Source of the DNA: CAZYQW01 sp964649825
Lineage (GTDB): Bacteria > Planctomycetota > B15-G4 > JADJEK01
Direction of reading: 5' to 3'
NCBI GenBank assembly: GCA_964649825.1
Contig: CAZYQW010000078.1
Coordinates: 1 to 26,850 of the forward strand
Length of the DNA stretch: 26,850 nucleotides
Below, piece by piece: positions 7,974 through 16,004 of the stretch (position 1 is the stretch's first letter; each line of letters starts with the position of its first letter). The translations under genes were made by a program, and so were the position numbers. The notes under the pieces were generated by a model, which was not told the origin of the DNA, searched no databases, and was given only the letters and a program-made list of their open reading frames with translations.

Positions 7974-8528
7974 ATGGATGCCACGGACCTCACGATCTCC
8001 CTCCTGCTGGCCGCGGCGCGGCGCGGGGACGCCGCGTCGAGCGAGCGCCTCGTCCGGCTGTTGCGGCGCGAGCTGACGCGGTTCTGCGCGGGTTACGTCG
8101 GTCCGAACGACGCCGACGACGCGGTCCAGGAGGTGTTCCGCCGGCTCCTTGGCGTGGACGTGGCGCCGGAGAGGCCGCGCGTCTGGATCTACACGATCGC
8201 GCGCAACCACTGCCTGAACCAACTCCGCGGGCGGGCGCGACGGATCGATGAAGCGACCCTCCGGAGCGGGATGGACCTGCTGGCGAGCGTCACCGGCCCG
8301 GCGACGCGGCTCGCGCGCGAGGAGGAAGCAACGCGGGCGCGCGCGTTGCTCGAGCGGCTGTCGGACGAGCAGCGCGAAGTGCTCCGCCTGCGCTACGTCG
8401 AGGAGCTCGGCCGGGACGAGATCGCCGAGGTCCTGGGACTGCCGGTCTCGATCGTGAAGTCGCGGCTCTACGAGGGGATGAAGAAGCTGCGCGACCTGGC
8501 GGGCCCGGATCGTGATCGAGGGGAGTGA
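7974..8528 (+). CDS. ECF-type RNA polymerase sigma factor
   Basis: A 184-residue sigma-70 family protein with only regions 2 and 4, the ECF pattern. Region 2 contains CAGYVGPNDADDAVQEVFRR and the -10-recognising stretch RVWIYTIARNHCLNQLRGRA. Region 4 is LSDEQREVLRLRYVEELGRD followed by the helix-turn-helix EIAEVLGLPVSIVKSRLYEG. It directs RNA polymerase to a regulon that cannot be predicted here. No anti-sigma gene lies next to it: the downstream gene is the YfhO-like membrane protein 45 nt away, which lacks an anti-sigma domain. The start at ATG 7974 has no Shine-Dalgarno sequence and follows a CT-rich tract, so initiation may be unusual or the start may differ by a few codons. Confidence 0.93.
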   Translation: MDATDLTISLLLAAARRGDAASSERLVRLLRRELTRFCAGYVGPNDADDAVQEVFRRLLGVDVAPERPRVWIYTIARNHCLNQLRGRARRIDEATLRSGMDLLASVTGPATRLAREEEATRARALLERLSDEQREVLRLRYVEELGRDEIAEVLGLPVSIVKSRLYEGMKKLRDLAGPDRDRGE

Positions 8529-8558
8529 GTCGGCCGCTCGCGCCCTCGCGGAGCCGGA

Positions 8559-8564
8559 TAGAAT
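8559..8564 (+). promoter_or_regulatory. predicted -10 element (TAGAAT) directly upstream of the YfhO-like gene
   Basis: TAGAAT ends 9 nt before the ATG at 8574, so a transcript would begin at or within about 3 nt of the start codon. The TAG of this box is an in-frame stop five codons before the ATG, and no Shine-Dalgarno sequence lies between. No -35 match is evident at the usual spacing. This points to a leaderless or nearly leaderless mRNA, although read-through from the sigma gene is also possible. Confidence 0.45.
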
Positions 8565-8573
8565 CCCGCCGCG

Positions 8574-11012
8574 ATGCCGTCCTCCGATCCGCCGCCTCCG
8601 CCCGCCCCTCCTTCGCTCCGCGAGCACGCGCTCGCGCTCCTGATCTGCGCGACCGCCGCCGCGGCGATCCTCTTCGAGGCGCTCTTCCTCGACCGCACCA
8701 CGCTCGCGTTCGGCAGCCAGGACCCGCGGGTCGACATCCGTCCGTGGGCGCGCGCGCCGGCCGGCGAGCTCGAGCCGGTCAACCTCGTCACGCCGGACCT
8801 CGACGGCTTCATCCTGCCGGGGATGATCCGCCAGCGGCAGCTCCTCCGCGGCGACTCGGGACCGTTCTGGGACGACGGGCAGCTCATGGGCTACCCGATC
8901 GCCGCGAACATGCCGTTCCCGCTCTTCTCGCCGGTGGCGCGGATCGTGGACGGGCTCGAACCGGTATCCGCGATCGACTGGATGCTCTTCCTCCACCTCG
9001 CGATCGCCGCGTTCCTCGCGTACCGGCTCGGCCGGTTGTTCGGGCTCGACCCGCCCGCCGCCGCCCTCGGCGCGATCGGCTACGCGACGTCGGGATGGAT
9101 GTACACGCACTGGCACTCGCCGCCGATCCTCTACACGATGGCGTACTGGCCGGGGCAGATCGCCGCGATCGAGTGGCTGCGGCGCGGGCGGCGCGCGCGG
9201 GCGATCGTCGAGGGCGGGTTCTTCACCGGCCTCGTGCTGGTCGCAGGGTTCCCGCAGGTCGGGATGGTGCTGTCGGCCGCGAGCGCGCTGGTCCTCCTGC
9301 TCGACGGCCACGCGCGCTCGCTCCGCAACCTCGCCGCGCACGCGGTCGCGCTCGCGCTCGGGGTCGGGCTCGCGGCGCCGCAGCTCGCCCTCTCGGCCGC
9401 TGCGTACGAGGTCTGCCTCCGCGCCGAGCCGGACGTGCAGGCCGCGACGGCTCGCCGTGGGCTGCCGCCGGGGGCGTTGTTCGGCGCGTTGCTGCCGAAC
9501 TTCTTCGGCCGGCCCACCGATTTCAGCATGCCGGACCCGCCCGCTCCGACGATGGAGGAGTGGCTGCCGCAGCGCCGTTTCTTCCCCGACGCCCTCCAGA
9601 ACAACCTGGTCGAGAACGCGCTCTACCCTGGCGCGCTCGTCCTCCTCCTCCTCTTCGGGGCGTTGCGTCGAGACGTCGATCGGCGCGCGCTCGCCCAGCT
9701 CGCGACGGCCGGGATCGTCCTCGCCGGGACGATCGCGGGGCCGCACCTCGCGCCGCTGTGGGAGGGGTTCGAGCGTCTCGCCGCGGCGAACGTGAAGCGC
9801 GCGCTGGCGGTGGTGGGCGGGCTTCTGCCGCTCACGGCCGCGATCGTCTACCAGGCGCGCTGCCAGCGCCGGACTCCCGTCCCCGCCGCGGGCGGCGCGC
9901 TGTTGATCCTCGGGCTCGTTGCCGTGCCGTGGTGGGCGAAGACGTGGGAGGACCCGCAGGCGGCCGTGTTCGCAACCGACCTCGGCGGCCAGGTCCTGCG
10001 CCAGGTCGTGCTGCTCGCGGCGGGACTCGCGGTGCTCCGGGCGGCGCCGAGCCTGCCGCTCCTGCGATGGGGCGGGGTGCTCCTGCTCGCGCTCGACCTC
10101 ACGCTGCTCGCGCGCGGGTTCAACCCGTTCCCGCCGCAGACCGAACCGTTTCCGGCGACCGCCGTCACGCGCGACGTCGCGGCGCGTCCGGGACGCGTCG
10201 TGATCTTCGGGACCGCGCCGAACCTCCTGCCCGGCACCGCAGCGACGATCCACGGGATCCGCAGCCTGTTCGGGATGGTGCCGATGGTGCCGACGCGAAC
10301 CGCGGAGCTCCTGGACTTGATCGAAGGCTCTCGCTTCGACCGCCGCGATCCGCGCGTGACCGAGCCGTTTCGGCGGGTCGAGAGCCTTCATCATCCGCTG
10401 CTCGACCTTCTGAACGTCGACACGGTCGTTCACGCCGATCCGAGCCTTCCCTCGCGGTCGGGTCTGCCCGAACTGTTCGCGCGGCCCGAGGAGGGTCTCG
10501 GCGGGTTGGGGCGGCCTACCGCGGGGCCCCGGGCGTTCCTCGCGACGGGGGCGCGCGTCGTTCCCGACCCGGAAGAGCGGCTCTCGCTGCTCGCCGCGCC
10601 GACGTTCGATCTCCACGAGACCGTGCTGCTCGAGCGGCCGCCGCGCCGCCCCATCGGGGAGCGTGGAGCGTGGTCGCCGCCGGTCGCGTCGGAGCACGGC
10701 GTCGATCGGCATCGGTTGACGTTCGCGGCCGATCGGCCCGGCGTCGCGGTGTTGGTCGAGGCGTTCGACCCGGGCTGGCGGGTGACCGTCGACGGCCGAG
10801 ACGCGGACGTCGAGATCGTGGATCACGCGCTGCTCGGTGTGCACCTCGACGAGGGTCGTCACGTCGTGGAGTTCACCTACGTGCCTCCGCGATTCGCGGC
10901 GGCCGTCGTCGCCGCCGCCGCGGCGCTCCTCCTGCTGATCTGCATCGCGCTGGTCGGCGCGCGGCGCGCGAGCCAGCGCGCGAAGACGACGTCATTGAAG
11001 GCGACGTCATGA
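8574..11012 (+). CDS. YfhO-family multi-pass membrane protein, possible GT-C-like glycosyltransferase
   Basis: An 812-residue integral membrane protein. A Pro-rich N-terminus leads into a first transmembrane helix (ALALLICATAAAAILFEALF), then an outer loop (VNLVTPDLDGFILPGMIRQR) and PFWDDGQLMGYPIAANMPFP, which resembles YfhO and related GT-C proteins. About ten further hydrophobic helices follow up to about residue 530. A soluble region after it ends in AFDPGWRVTVDGRDADVEIV and HLDEGRHVVEFTYVPPRF, the typical C-terminal beta domain of the family, followed by a last transmembrane helix. B. subtilis YfhO is implicated in glycosylating lipoteichoic acid; here the sugar and acceptor are unknown. 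The ATG at 8574 is the first possible start after an in-frame TAG. It follows the sigma-factor gene and precedes the large propeller kinase. Confidence 0.85.
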   Translation: MPSSDPPPPPAPPSLREHALALLICATAAAAILFEALFLDRTTLAFGSQDPRVDIRPWARAPAGELEPVNLVTPDLDGFILPGMIRQRQLLRGDSGPFWDDGQLMGYPIAANMPFPLFSPVARIVDGLEPVSAIDWMLFLHLAIAAFLAYRLGRLFGLDPPAAALGAIGYATSGWMYTHWHSPPILYTMAYWPGQIAAIEWLRRGRRARAIVEGGFFTGLVLVAGFPQVGMVLSAASALVLLLDGHARSLRNLAAHAVALALGVGLAAPQLALSAAAYEVCLRAEPDVQAATARRGLPPGALFGALLPNFFGRPTDFSMPDPPAPTMEEWLPQRRFFPDALQNNLVENALYPGALVLLLLFGALRRDVDRRALAQLATAGIVLAGTIAGPHLAPLWEGFERLAAANVKRALAVVGGLLPLTAAIVYQARCQRRTPVPAAGGALLILGLVAVPWWAKTWEDPQAAVFATDLGGQVLRQVVLLAAGLAVLRAAPSLPLLRWGGVLLLALDLTLLARGFNPFPPQTEPFPATAVTRDVAARPGRVVIFGTAPNLLPGTAATIHGIRSLFGMVPMVPTRTAELLDLIEGSRFDRRDPRVTEPFRRVESLHHPLLDLLNVDTVVHADPSLPSRSGLPELFARPEEGLGGLGRPTAGPRAFLATGARVVPDPEERLSLLAAPTFDLHETVLLERPPRRPIGERGAWSPPVASEHGVDRHRLTFAADRPGVAVLVEAFDPGWRVTVDGRDADVEIVDHALLGVHLDEGRHVVEFTYVPPRFAAAVVAAAAALLLLICIALVGARRASQRAKTTSLKATS

Positions 11013-11083
11013 GACCGCCGCTCGGGTAGCGAACCGTCTTGCGTCACCGGCGATGGCCTCCGGTTCCGATCGAGATCTTCCCA

Positions 11084-11113
11084 TTGGTTTGTTGTGATGG
11101 CCCGCGCGACAAT
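11084..11113 (+). promoter_or_regulatory. possible sigma-70 promoter for the propeller kinase gene
   Basis: TTGGTT (11084-11089) and GACAAT (11108-11113) are separated by 18 nt in the 190 nt gap between the YfhO-like gene and the kinase gene. Matches to consensus are 3/6 and 4/6, and the gap is locally richer in A and T than its surroundings. The implied leader would be about 80 nt. Moderate to weak support. Confidence 0.35.
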
Positions 11114-11188
11114 GGGCTCCTGTCTTGGGCCTCGCGACCCGGAAGTGGTTCCTGCATGGGTGCTCGGCTCCGTCACGATGAGTGAATG

Positions 11189-11197
11189 AAGGAGGAG
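11189..11197 (+). promoter_or_regulatory. strong Shine-Dalgarno sequence that sets a TTG start
   Basis: AAGGAGGAG lies 6 nt before TTG 11204 and is nearly perfect. It sits inside the reading frame of the upstream ATG at 11186, which has no Shine-Dalgarno sequence of its own. The TTG is therefore the more likely start of the kinase gene, making the protein six residues shorter than the longest reading. Confidence 0.7.
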
Positions 11198-11203
11198 TTG
11201 CTC

Positions 11204-14200
11204 TTGACGCGCACCCGACGTCGAACGGCTGCGACGCGAGCCTTCTGGCGCATGGTCTCGGCGTGGGTCATGACGAGCGGCGCCGTCGCCTCGGACGGCG
11301 AGCGAGGCGTCGATCTCGCGCGCGCGTTCGACGAGCGGGAGTACGGCGCGCACCAGCAGAACTGGGCGGTGGTGCAGTCACCCGACGGCGTGATCCACGT
11401 CGCGAACACGAAGGGGCTCTTGTCGTACGACGGCGAGCGCTGGCGCTTGACGTCGTTGTTCGGTCGGCCCGCGTTCTCGCTCGCCGTCGGGGTGGACGGC
11501 ACGATCTTCGTCGGCGCGAACGGAATGTTCGGCCGCGTCGTCGCCGGCGGCGACGGGGAGCCGCGCTTCGAGTCGTTCGTCGAGCGGCTGCCGGCGGGAG
11601 CAGACGACGTGGGAGTGATCCGCGTGACGGTCGCGACCGCGAGCGGCGTCTACTTCGTTGGCTTCCATCACCTCTATCGCTGGACGTCCAACTCCGCGGA
11701 GGGCGGCGACCTCGAGGTCATCCCCGCGCCAGCGGACGCCCAGCACCCGGCGGTGTTCTGCCACCTGACCGAGGTCCGGGGGCGCATCCTCGTCGGCGTC
11801 CTCGGCCGCGGGCTCATGGTGCTCGAGAACGATGCGCTCCGCCGGCTCGAGGGAACCGAGACGTTCGCCGCCTCGGAACGCGAGATCAACTTCGTCTTGT
11901 CCGACGGGGAGAAAGGCCTGCTGATCGGCACGACGTTCGGCGGCGTGTTCCGCTTCGACGAGCAGGGCGTGCGGCCGATCGAGGGCGCCCTCGCGACGCG
12001 TCTCCCGGGGACGCTGACGGTGAACGGGATTCGTCTCCGCGACGGCCGCGTCGCGATCTCGAACCAGGCGACGGGGCTCGTATTGGTCGAGCCCGACGGC
12101 ACGATCGATCGAGTGGTCTCTGACTTCGGGCACGAGCTGCCGATCGCCACGATCCACGGCGCCGTGTGCCAGGACTCGGCAGGTGGCGTGTGGCTTCCCC
12201 TCGACTTCGGCCTCGTGCGCGTGGACGTCGGTTCGTCGATCCAGACGTTCGATCGCCACCTCGGGCTGCACGGGACGCCGCATGCGATCGCGCGGCACGC
12301 GGGCCGACTGCACGTCGGCACGGGCCGTGGGCTGTTCCGCCTGATGCCGTCCGACGCGGCGGACGCGCCGGCGCGGTTCGAGACGGTCGGCGACGCGGAC
12401 GTCGAGTGCCACGACCTGGCCACGGTGGGGGGGCGCTTCTTCGCGGCGACGTCCGGCGGGCTGTTCGAGGTCGGAGACGACGGTCTCGCGGCGTCGCCGC
12501 GCCTCGACCGCGCGACGGTCGAGGCGCTCGCCGCGGTGGACGGGCGGACGCTCTACGTCGGAGTCTACGACGGGATCCGCGCGATCGCGACCGACGACGA
12601 GCGAGCCCCCCCGCGGGTGGTGTGGCAGGCGCCGCGTCCTGGCGTGCCGAACGACCTGATCGGGGACCCGGCGCAACCGTGGCTCTGGTTCGCCTGGTCC
12701 GACTTGGGCGTTCGCACGGCCGTCGTCCGCGTCGCGCTCGACGACGCGGGGGACGAGCCGCGCGAGAGGTACTACGGGCCCGAGCAGGGGCTCCCGCCGG
12801 CGTCCTCGTTCGAGCCGTTCGCCTGGCGAGGGCGCGTGTTCGTCGGGACTCCGGACGGTCTCTACCGCTACGAGCCGGTCGGCGACGAGTTCGTCCTCGA
12901 CGACGGTCTCGGCGCCGAGCTGGCGAGGCTCGGGGGCGGCATCCTGAACGTCGCGGTCGACGAGGCGCGAGGCCCGCTCTGGTTCTGGACGGGCGAGGGG
13001 CGGACCGCGCGGGCCGAGGACGATGGCAGCGGGAGGTGGCGGATCTCGTACCCGCTCGCGGACGCGCGCCTCTCCAACGTGCTCGTCACCTACGTCGATC
13101 CCGACGGAGTGCTCTGGGCCGGGAGCGGCGATGGACGCCTCTTGCGTCGCGCGCCCGTCCCTTCGTCGGCCGCGGACGACGGGCTCGCCGCCGTCCTCAT
13201 CCGGCGCGTCTCCACGTCGGAGCGCACGCTCGCGGCCGGCGCCGCCCGACCGACGGTCGAGCCGAGCCTCTCGTACGAGGACGACTCGATCCGCTTCGAG
13301 TACGCGCTCCCCTCCTTCGGGGCAGCGGACTCGACGATGTACCGCTCGCGCCTGGTCGGGTACGACGGCACCTGGACGCCGTGGAGGCGCGAGACGCACC
13401 GCGACTTCACCGATCTGTGGGAGGGGCGGTACCGCTTCGAGGTCCAGGCGCGCGACGTCCGCGGACGAGAGGGCGCCGTCACCGCCTTCGCGTTCGACGT
13501 TCGCCCGCCGCCGTATCGCACGGGATGGGCGTACTTCCTGTACGGCGTCCTCGCCGTCTCGTTCCTCCACGCTCTGATCCGGCTCCGGCTGCGACGCGCG
13601 AACCGTCAGCTCGGCGCGCTGCGCCACGAGATCGCCGAGAGACGGAGGGCCGAGCATCTTCTGCAGGAGAGCGAGACGCGCCTGCGCGCGCTCGTCGAGA
13701 CCACGACCGATTGGGTGTGGGAGGTCGATCGCGAGCTCCGCGTCACGTACAGCAGCCCGCGGTCGACGGAGCTGCTCGGTCGAGAGCCGAACGAGGTGGT
13801 GGGGACGCGGCTGACCGACCTCGTCCCCGCCCACGAGGCGGCGCGCGTCCGGATGCTGTTCGCCGACCTTCTCGAGTCGCGGGAAGCGTTCGCCGACGTC
13901 GGGATCGTCTTCGCGGGCCCGGCGGGCGTCGAGGTCGAGGTCGAGTCGAGCGGGGTGTCGATCCGCGACCGGGACGGCGGCGTCACCGGGTTTCGCGGCA
14001 TCGGCCGCGACGTGACGCGTCGCAACCAAGGTCATCGCGAGAAGCAGCGTCTCGAGGATCAGCTCCGACAAGCGCAGAAGCTGGAAGCGATCGGTCGGTT
14101 GGCCGGTGGGATCTCGCACGACTTCAACAACATCCTGACTGCGCTGCTCGGATCCGCCGCGATCGCGGAGATGATCCTTGCCGAGGAAGAGCCGGACCGG

Positions 14201-15238
14201 GCCACTATCTCGCGATGCATCGAGGAGATCCGCACCGCCGGCGAGCGGGCCGCCGCGCTCACCGCGCAGCTCCTGGCGTTCAGCCGCAAGCAGGTGCTGC
14301 AGCCGCGGCTGCTGGACGTGAACGACGTGATCCGCCGCATGGAGGCGCTGCTGAAACGCGTGATTCCGAGCCACATCGAGGTGAAGGCGCATTTGGCGCC
14401 CGACGCGGGCAAGATCCTCGCCGACGTCGGCCAGGTCGAGCAGGTCGTCTTGAACCTGTGCATCAACGCGCGCGACGCGATGGAGGACGGCGGGCGTCTG
14501 TCGATCGAGACCAGCCGCGTCCACGTGGAGATCGACGATCTGTGGCAGCATCCGACCGCGAAGTCCGGATGGTACGTCGTGATCAGCGTCTCCGACACCG
14601 GGCACGGAATCGATCCCGACGACCTCCCGTTGATCTTCGAGCCGTTCTTCACGACCAAACCGCTCGGGAAGGGAACCGGGCTCGGCCTCGCTTCGACGCA
14701 CGGGATCGTCACGCAGTCCGGAGGTCACGTCACCGTGCGGAGCGAACCCGGCCACGGCGCCACGTTTCGAGTGCACTTTCCCGTCGTCGACGCGAGCGCG
14801 GCGGCGCCGATCGGGGCGGTCGCGACGACGGGCGAGCGGGAAGGGACCGCGACGATCCTGTTGTGCGAGGACGACGACGCGGTCCTGCGATCGACGCGTC
14901 GAGCCCTTCGCATGTACGGGTTCGACGTCATCGCGGCGGCCAGTCCCGACGAGGCGCTCGAGCTCGCGACCACCGCGGAGGTCGCGATCGACGTCCTGAT
15001 CACCGACCTCGTGATGCCCGGGATGAGCGGCGCGCAGCTCGCCGATGAGATCCGCGCGATCGGCTCGTGCTCGAACGTCCTGCTCATCTCGGGATACGCG
15101 CCCGACGAGGGGCTCGGCCGGCGTATCGCCGGCGAGCACGTCGAGTGGCTTCAGAAGCCGTTCACGCCCGAGCAGCTCGTGCGGCGGGTGCGGGAGATCC
15201 TCGCTCGACGCGGCGAGGAGCCGGAAACGAAGCGTTGA
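11204..15238 (+). CDS. hybrid two-component sensor kinase with periplasmic beta-propellers
   Basis: A 1344-residue protein. Order: N-terminal signal or anchor (RAFWRMVSAWVMTSGAVAS); repeated two-component propeller units (about 30-680) with motifs such as WAVVQSPDGVIHVANTKGLL and RVFVGTPDGLYRYEP; a Y_Y_Y domain (about 690-770, RFEVQARDVRGREG); one transmembrane helix (about 775-795, YFLYGVLAVSFLHALI); a PAS domain (about 820-945, ALVETTTDWVWEVD); HisKA with GRLAGGISHDFNN (His972); an ATPase domain with intact N-box (NLCINARDAMEDGG), DTGHGI and GKGTGLGLAS; and a C-terminal receiver with Asp1268 (LITDLVMPG) and QKPF. It should sense an extracytoplasmic ligand, as HTCS-like sensors do, then autophosphorylate and pass phosphate to its own receiver. 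There is no DNA-binding domain, so a partner regulator is needed; none is next to it. Start chosen at TTG 11204 for its strong Shine-Dalgarno. Confidence 0.93.
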   Translation: MTRTRRRTAATRAFWRMVSAWVMTSGAVASDGERGVDLARAFDEREYGAHQQNWAVVQSPDGVIHVANTKGLLSYDGERWRLTSLFGRPAFSLAVGVDGTIFVGANGMFGRVVAGGDGEPRFESFVERLPAGADDVGVIRVTVATASGVYFVGFHHLYRWTSNSAEGGDLEVIPAPADAQHPAVFCHLTEVRGRILVGVLGRGLMVLENDALRRLEGTETFAASEREINFVLSDGEKGLLIGTTFGGVFRFDEQGVRPIEGALATRLPGTLTVNGIRLRDGRVAISNQATGLVLVEPDGTIDRVVSDFGHELPIATIHGAVCQDSAGGVWLPLDFGLVRVDVGSSIQTFDRHLGLHGTPHAIARHAGRLHVGTGRGLFRLMPSDAADAPARFETVGDADVECHDLATVGGRFFAATSGGLFEVGDDGLAASPRLDRATVEALAAVDGRTLYVGVYDGIRAIATDDERAPPRVVWQAPRPGVPNDLIGDPAQPWLWFAWSDLGVRTAVVRVALDDAGDEPRERYYGPEQGLPPASSFEPFAWRGRVFVGTPDGLYRYEPVGDEFVLDDGLGAELARLGGGILNVAVDEARGPLWFWTGEGRTARAEDDGSGRWRISYPLADARLSNVLVTYVDPDGVLWAGSGDGRLLRRAPVPSSAADDGLAAVLIRRVSTSERTLAAGAARPTVEPSLSYEDDSIRFEYALPSFGAADSTMYRSRLVGYDGTWTPWRRETHRDFTDLWEGRYRFEVQARDVRGREGAVTAFAFDVRPPPYRTGWAYFLYGVLAVSFLHALIRLRLRRANRQLGALRHEIAERRRAEHLLQESETRLRALVETTTDWVWEVDRELRVTYSSPRSTELLGREPNEVVGTRLTDLVPAHEAARVRMLFADLLESREAFADVGIVFAGPAGVEVEVESSGVSIRDRDGGVTGFRGIGRDVTRRNQGHREKQRLEDQLRQAQKLEAIGRLAGGISHDFNNILTALLGSAAIAEMILAEEEPDRATISRCIEEIRTAGERAAALTAQLLAFSRKQVLQPRLLDVNDVIRRMEALLKRVIPSHIEVKAHLAPDAGKILADVGQVEQVVLNLCINARDAMEDGGRLSIETSRVHVEIDDLWQHPTAKSGWYVVISVSDTGHGIDPDDLPLIFEPFFTTKPLGKGTGLGLASTHGIVTQSGGHVTVRSEPGHGATFRVHFPVVDASAAAPIGAVATTGEREGTATILLCEDDDAVLRSTRRALRMYGFDVIAAASPDEALELATTAEVAIDVLITDLVMPGMSGAQLADEIRAIGSCSNVLLISGYAPDEGLGRRIAGEHVEWLQKPFTPEQLVRRVREILARRGEEPETKR

Positions 15239-15264
15239 GCCGGGCGGAGCCCGTGACGTATAAC
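15235..15264 (+). promoter_or_regulatory. predicted sigma-70 promoter of the glycosyltransferase-sulfatase operon
   Basis: TTGAGC (15235-15240) and TATAAC (15259-15264) are separated by 18 nt and match the sigma-70 consensus at 4/6 and 5/6. The TGA within TTGA is the stop codon of the kinase gene. Transcription would start near 15271, giving a leader of about 26 nt that carries the GGAG ribosome-binding site before ATG 15297. Confidence 0.65.
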
Positions 15265-15296
15265 TCTGCTCCCCGATCATCCCGCTGGAGCGAGCG

Positions 15297-16004
15297 ATGC
15301 CCGAGTTGAACCCGCCGGCCGTCCCGGCCGCCGCGTCGTGCGGAGCGTTCGAAGGCCAGGCGGTGAGCGTCATCATCCCGGCCTACGACGACTCCGACCT
15401 GCTGCGGCGCGCGATCTGGTCGATCCGGACCACCGCGGATCTCCCGTACGAGCTCGTCATCGCGCGCGAGAAGCAGTGCGTCGCGAAGAACCGCAACATG
15501 GGGCTCGACCGCGCGACGCAGGACCTGACGTTCTTCATGGACGACGACGTCCTGCTCCCCGCCGGGTGGATGTCGCGCCTCGTGTCGGTCCTCGCGGGTC
15601 GTGAGGACTACGGCGCGGTCTCGGCGTTCATGTCGTTCCCCAACGGCGCGCCGCAGATGACTCGTTACGACATGAAGCCGGGCGAGCTATGGGAGGTGTC
15701 GATCCCGGGCACGTGCTTCGTGTACTCGCGCGCGCGCGTCGGCGACCAGCGCTTCGACGAGGGGTACCTCGGTTCGCAGTGGGAGGATACCGATTGGATG
15801 TGGACGATTCAGGAGAAGGGGCTCTGCACCGTCATGACGCGAGACGTGTGGATCATCCACGACCACGCCCTGTCGGAGAACCAGTGGCTGCACGTCAACA
15901 TGAAGCGGTTCCACGACAAGTGGGGGAGGCTCCCGGAGGGGAAGGACGTGGTGTCGATCAGCCCCGAGGGGTACTACGCGTGGGAGAAGCCGCCGCTTCC
16001 ATGA
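15297..16004 (+). CDS. family 2 glycosyltransferase
   Basis: A 235-residue soluble GT-A fold enzyme. VSVIIPAYDDSDLLRRAIWS (23-42) is the GT2 nucleotide-binding opening. CVAKNRNMGLDRATQDLTFF leads to MDDDVLLPAGW, where the acidic triad 82-84 binds metal and sugar nucleotide. A later EDTDWMW is a plausible catalytic-base region, and HVNMKRFHDKWG is typical of the family's end. It is shorter than many GT2 proteins and has no transmembrane helix, so it probably acts in the cytosol or at the membrane surface. Donor and acceptor are unknown. A GGAG sequence precedes the ATG. Its stop overlaps the sulfatase ATG (ATGA at 16001-16004), so the two are translationally coupled and likely act on the same glycan, which is inference. 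Confidence 0.9.
   Translation: MPELNPPAVPAAASCGAFEGQAVSVIIPAYDDSDLLRRAIWSIRTTADLPYELVIAREKQCVAKNRNMGLDRATQDLTFFMDDDVLLPAGWMSRLVSVLAGREDYGAVSAFMSFPNGAPQMTRYDMKPGELWEVSIPGTCFVYSRARVGDQRFDEGYLGSQWEDTDWMWTIQEKGLCTVMTRDVWIIHDHALSENQWLHVNMKRFHDKWGRLPEGKDVVSISPEGYYAWEKPPLP

Noticed and set aside
7947..10862. A 971-codon open frame antisense to the sigma-factor and YfhO-like genes
   Set aside because: Same cause: low-complexity Arg/Glu-rich translation, and the plus strand encodes clear families over the same bases.
11378..15376. A 1332-codon open frame antisense to the propeller kinase gene
   Set aside because: At this GC content the antisense frame opposite a real gene stays open by codon bias. 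Its translation is Arg/Asp/Val-rich and without domains, while the plus-strand product has complete, ordered domains.
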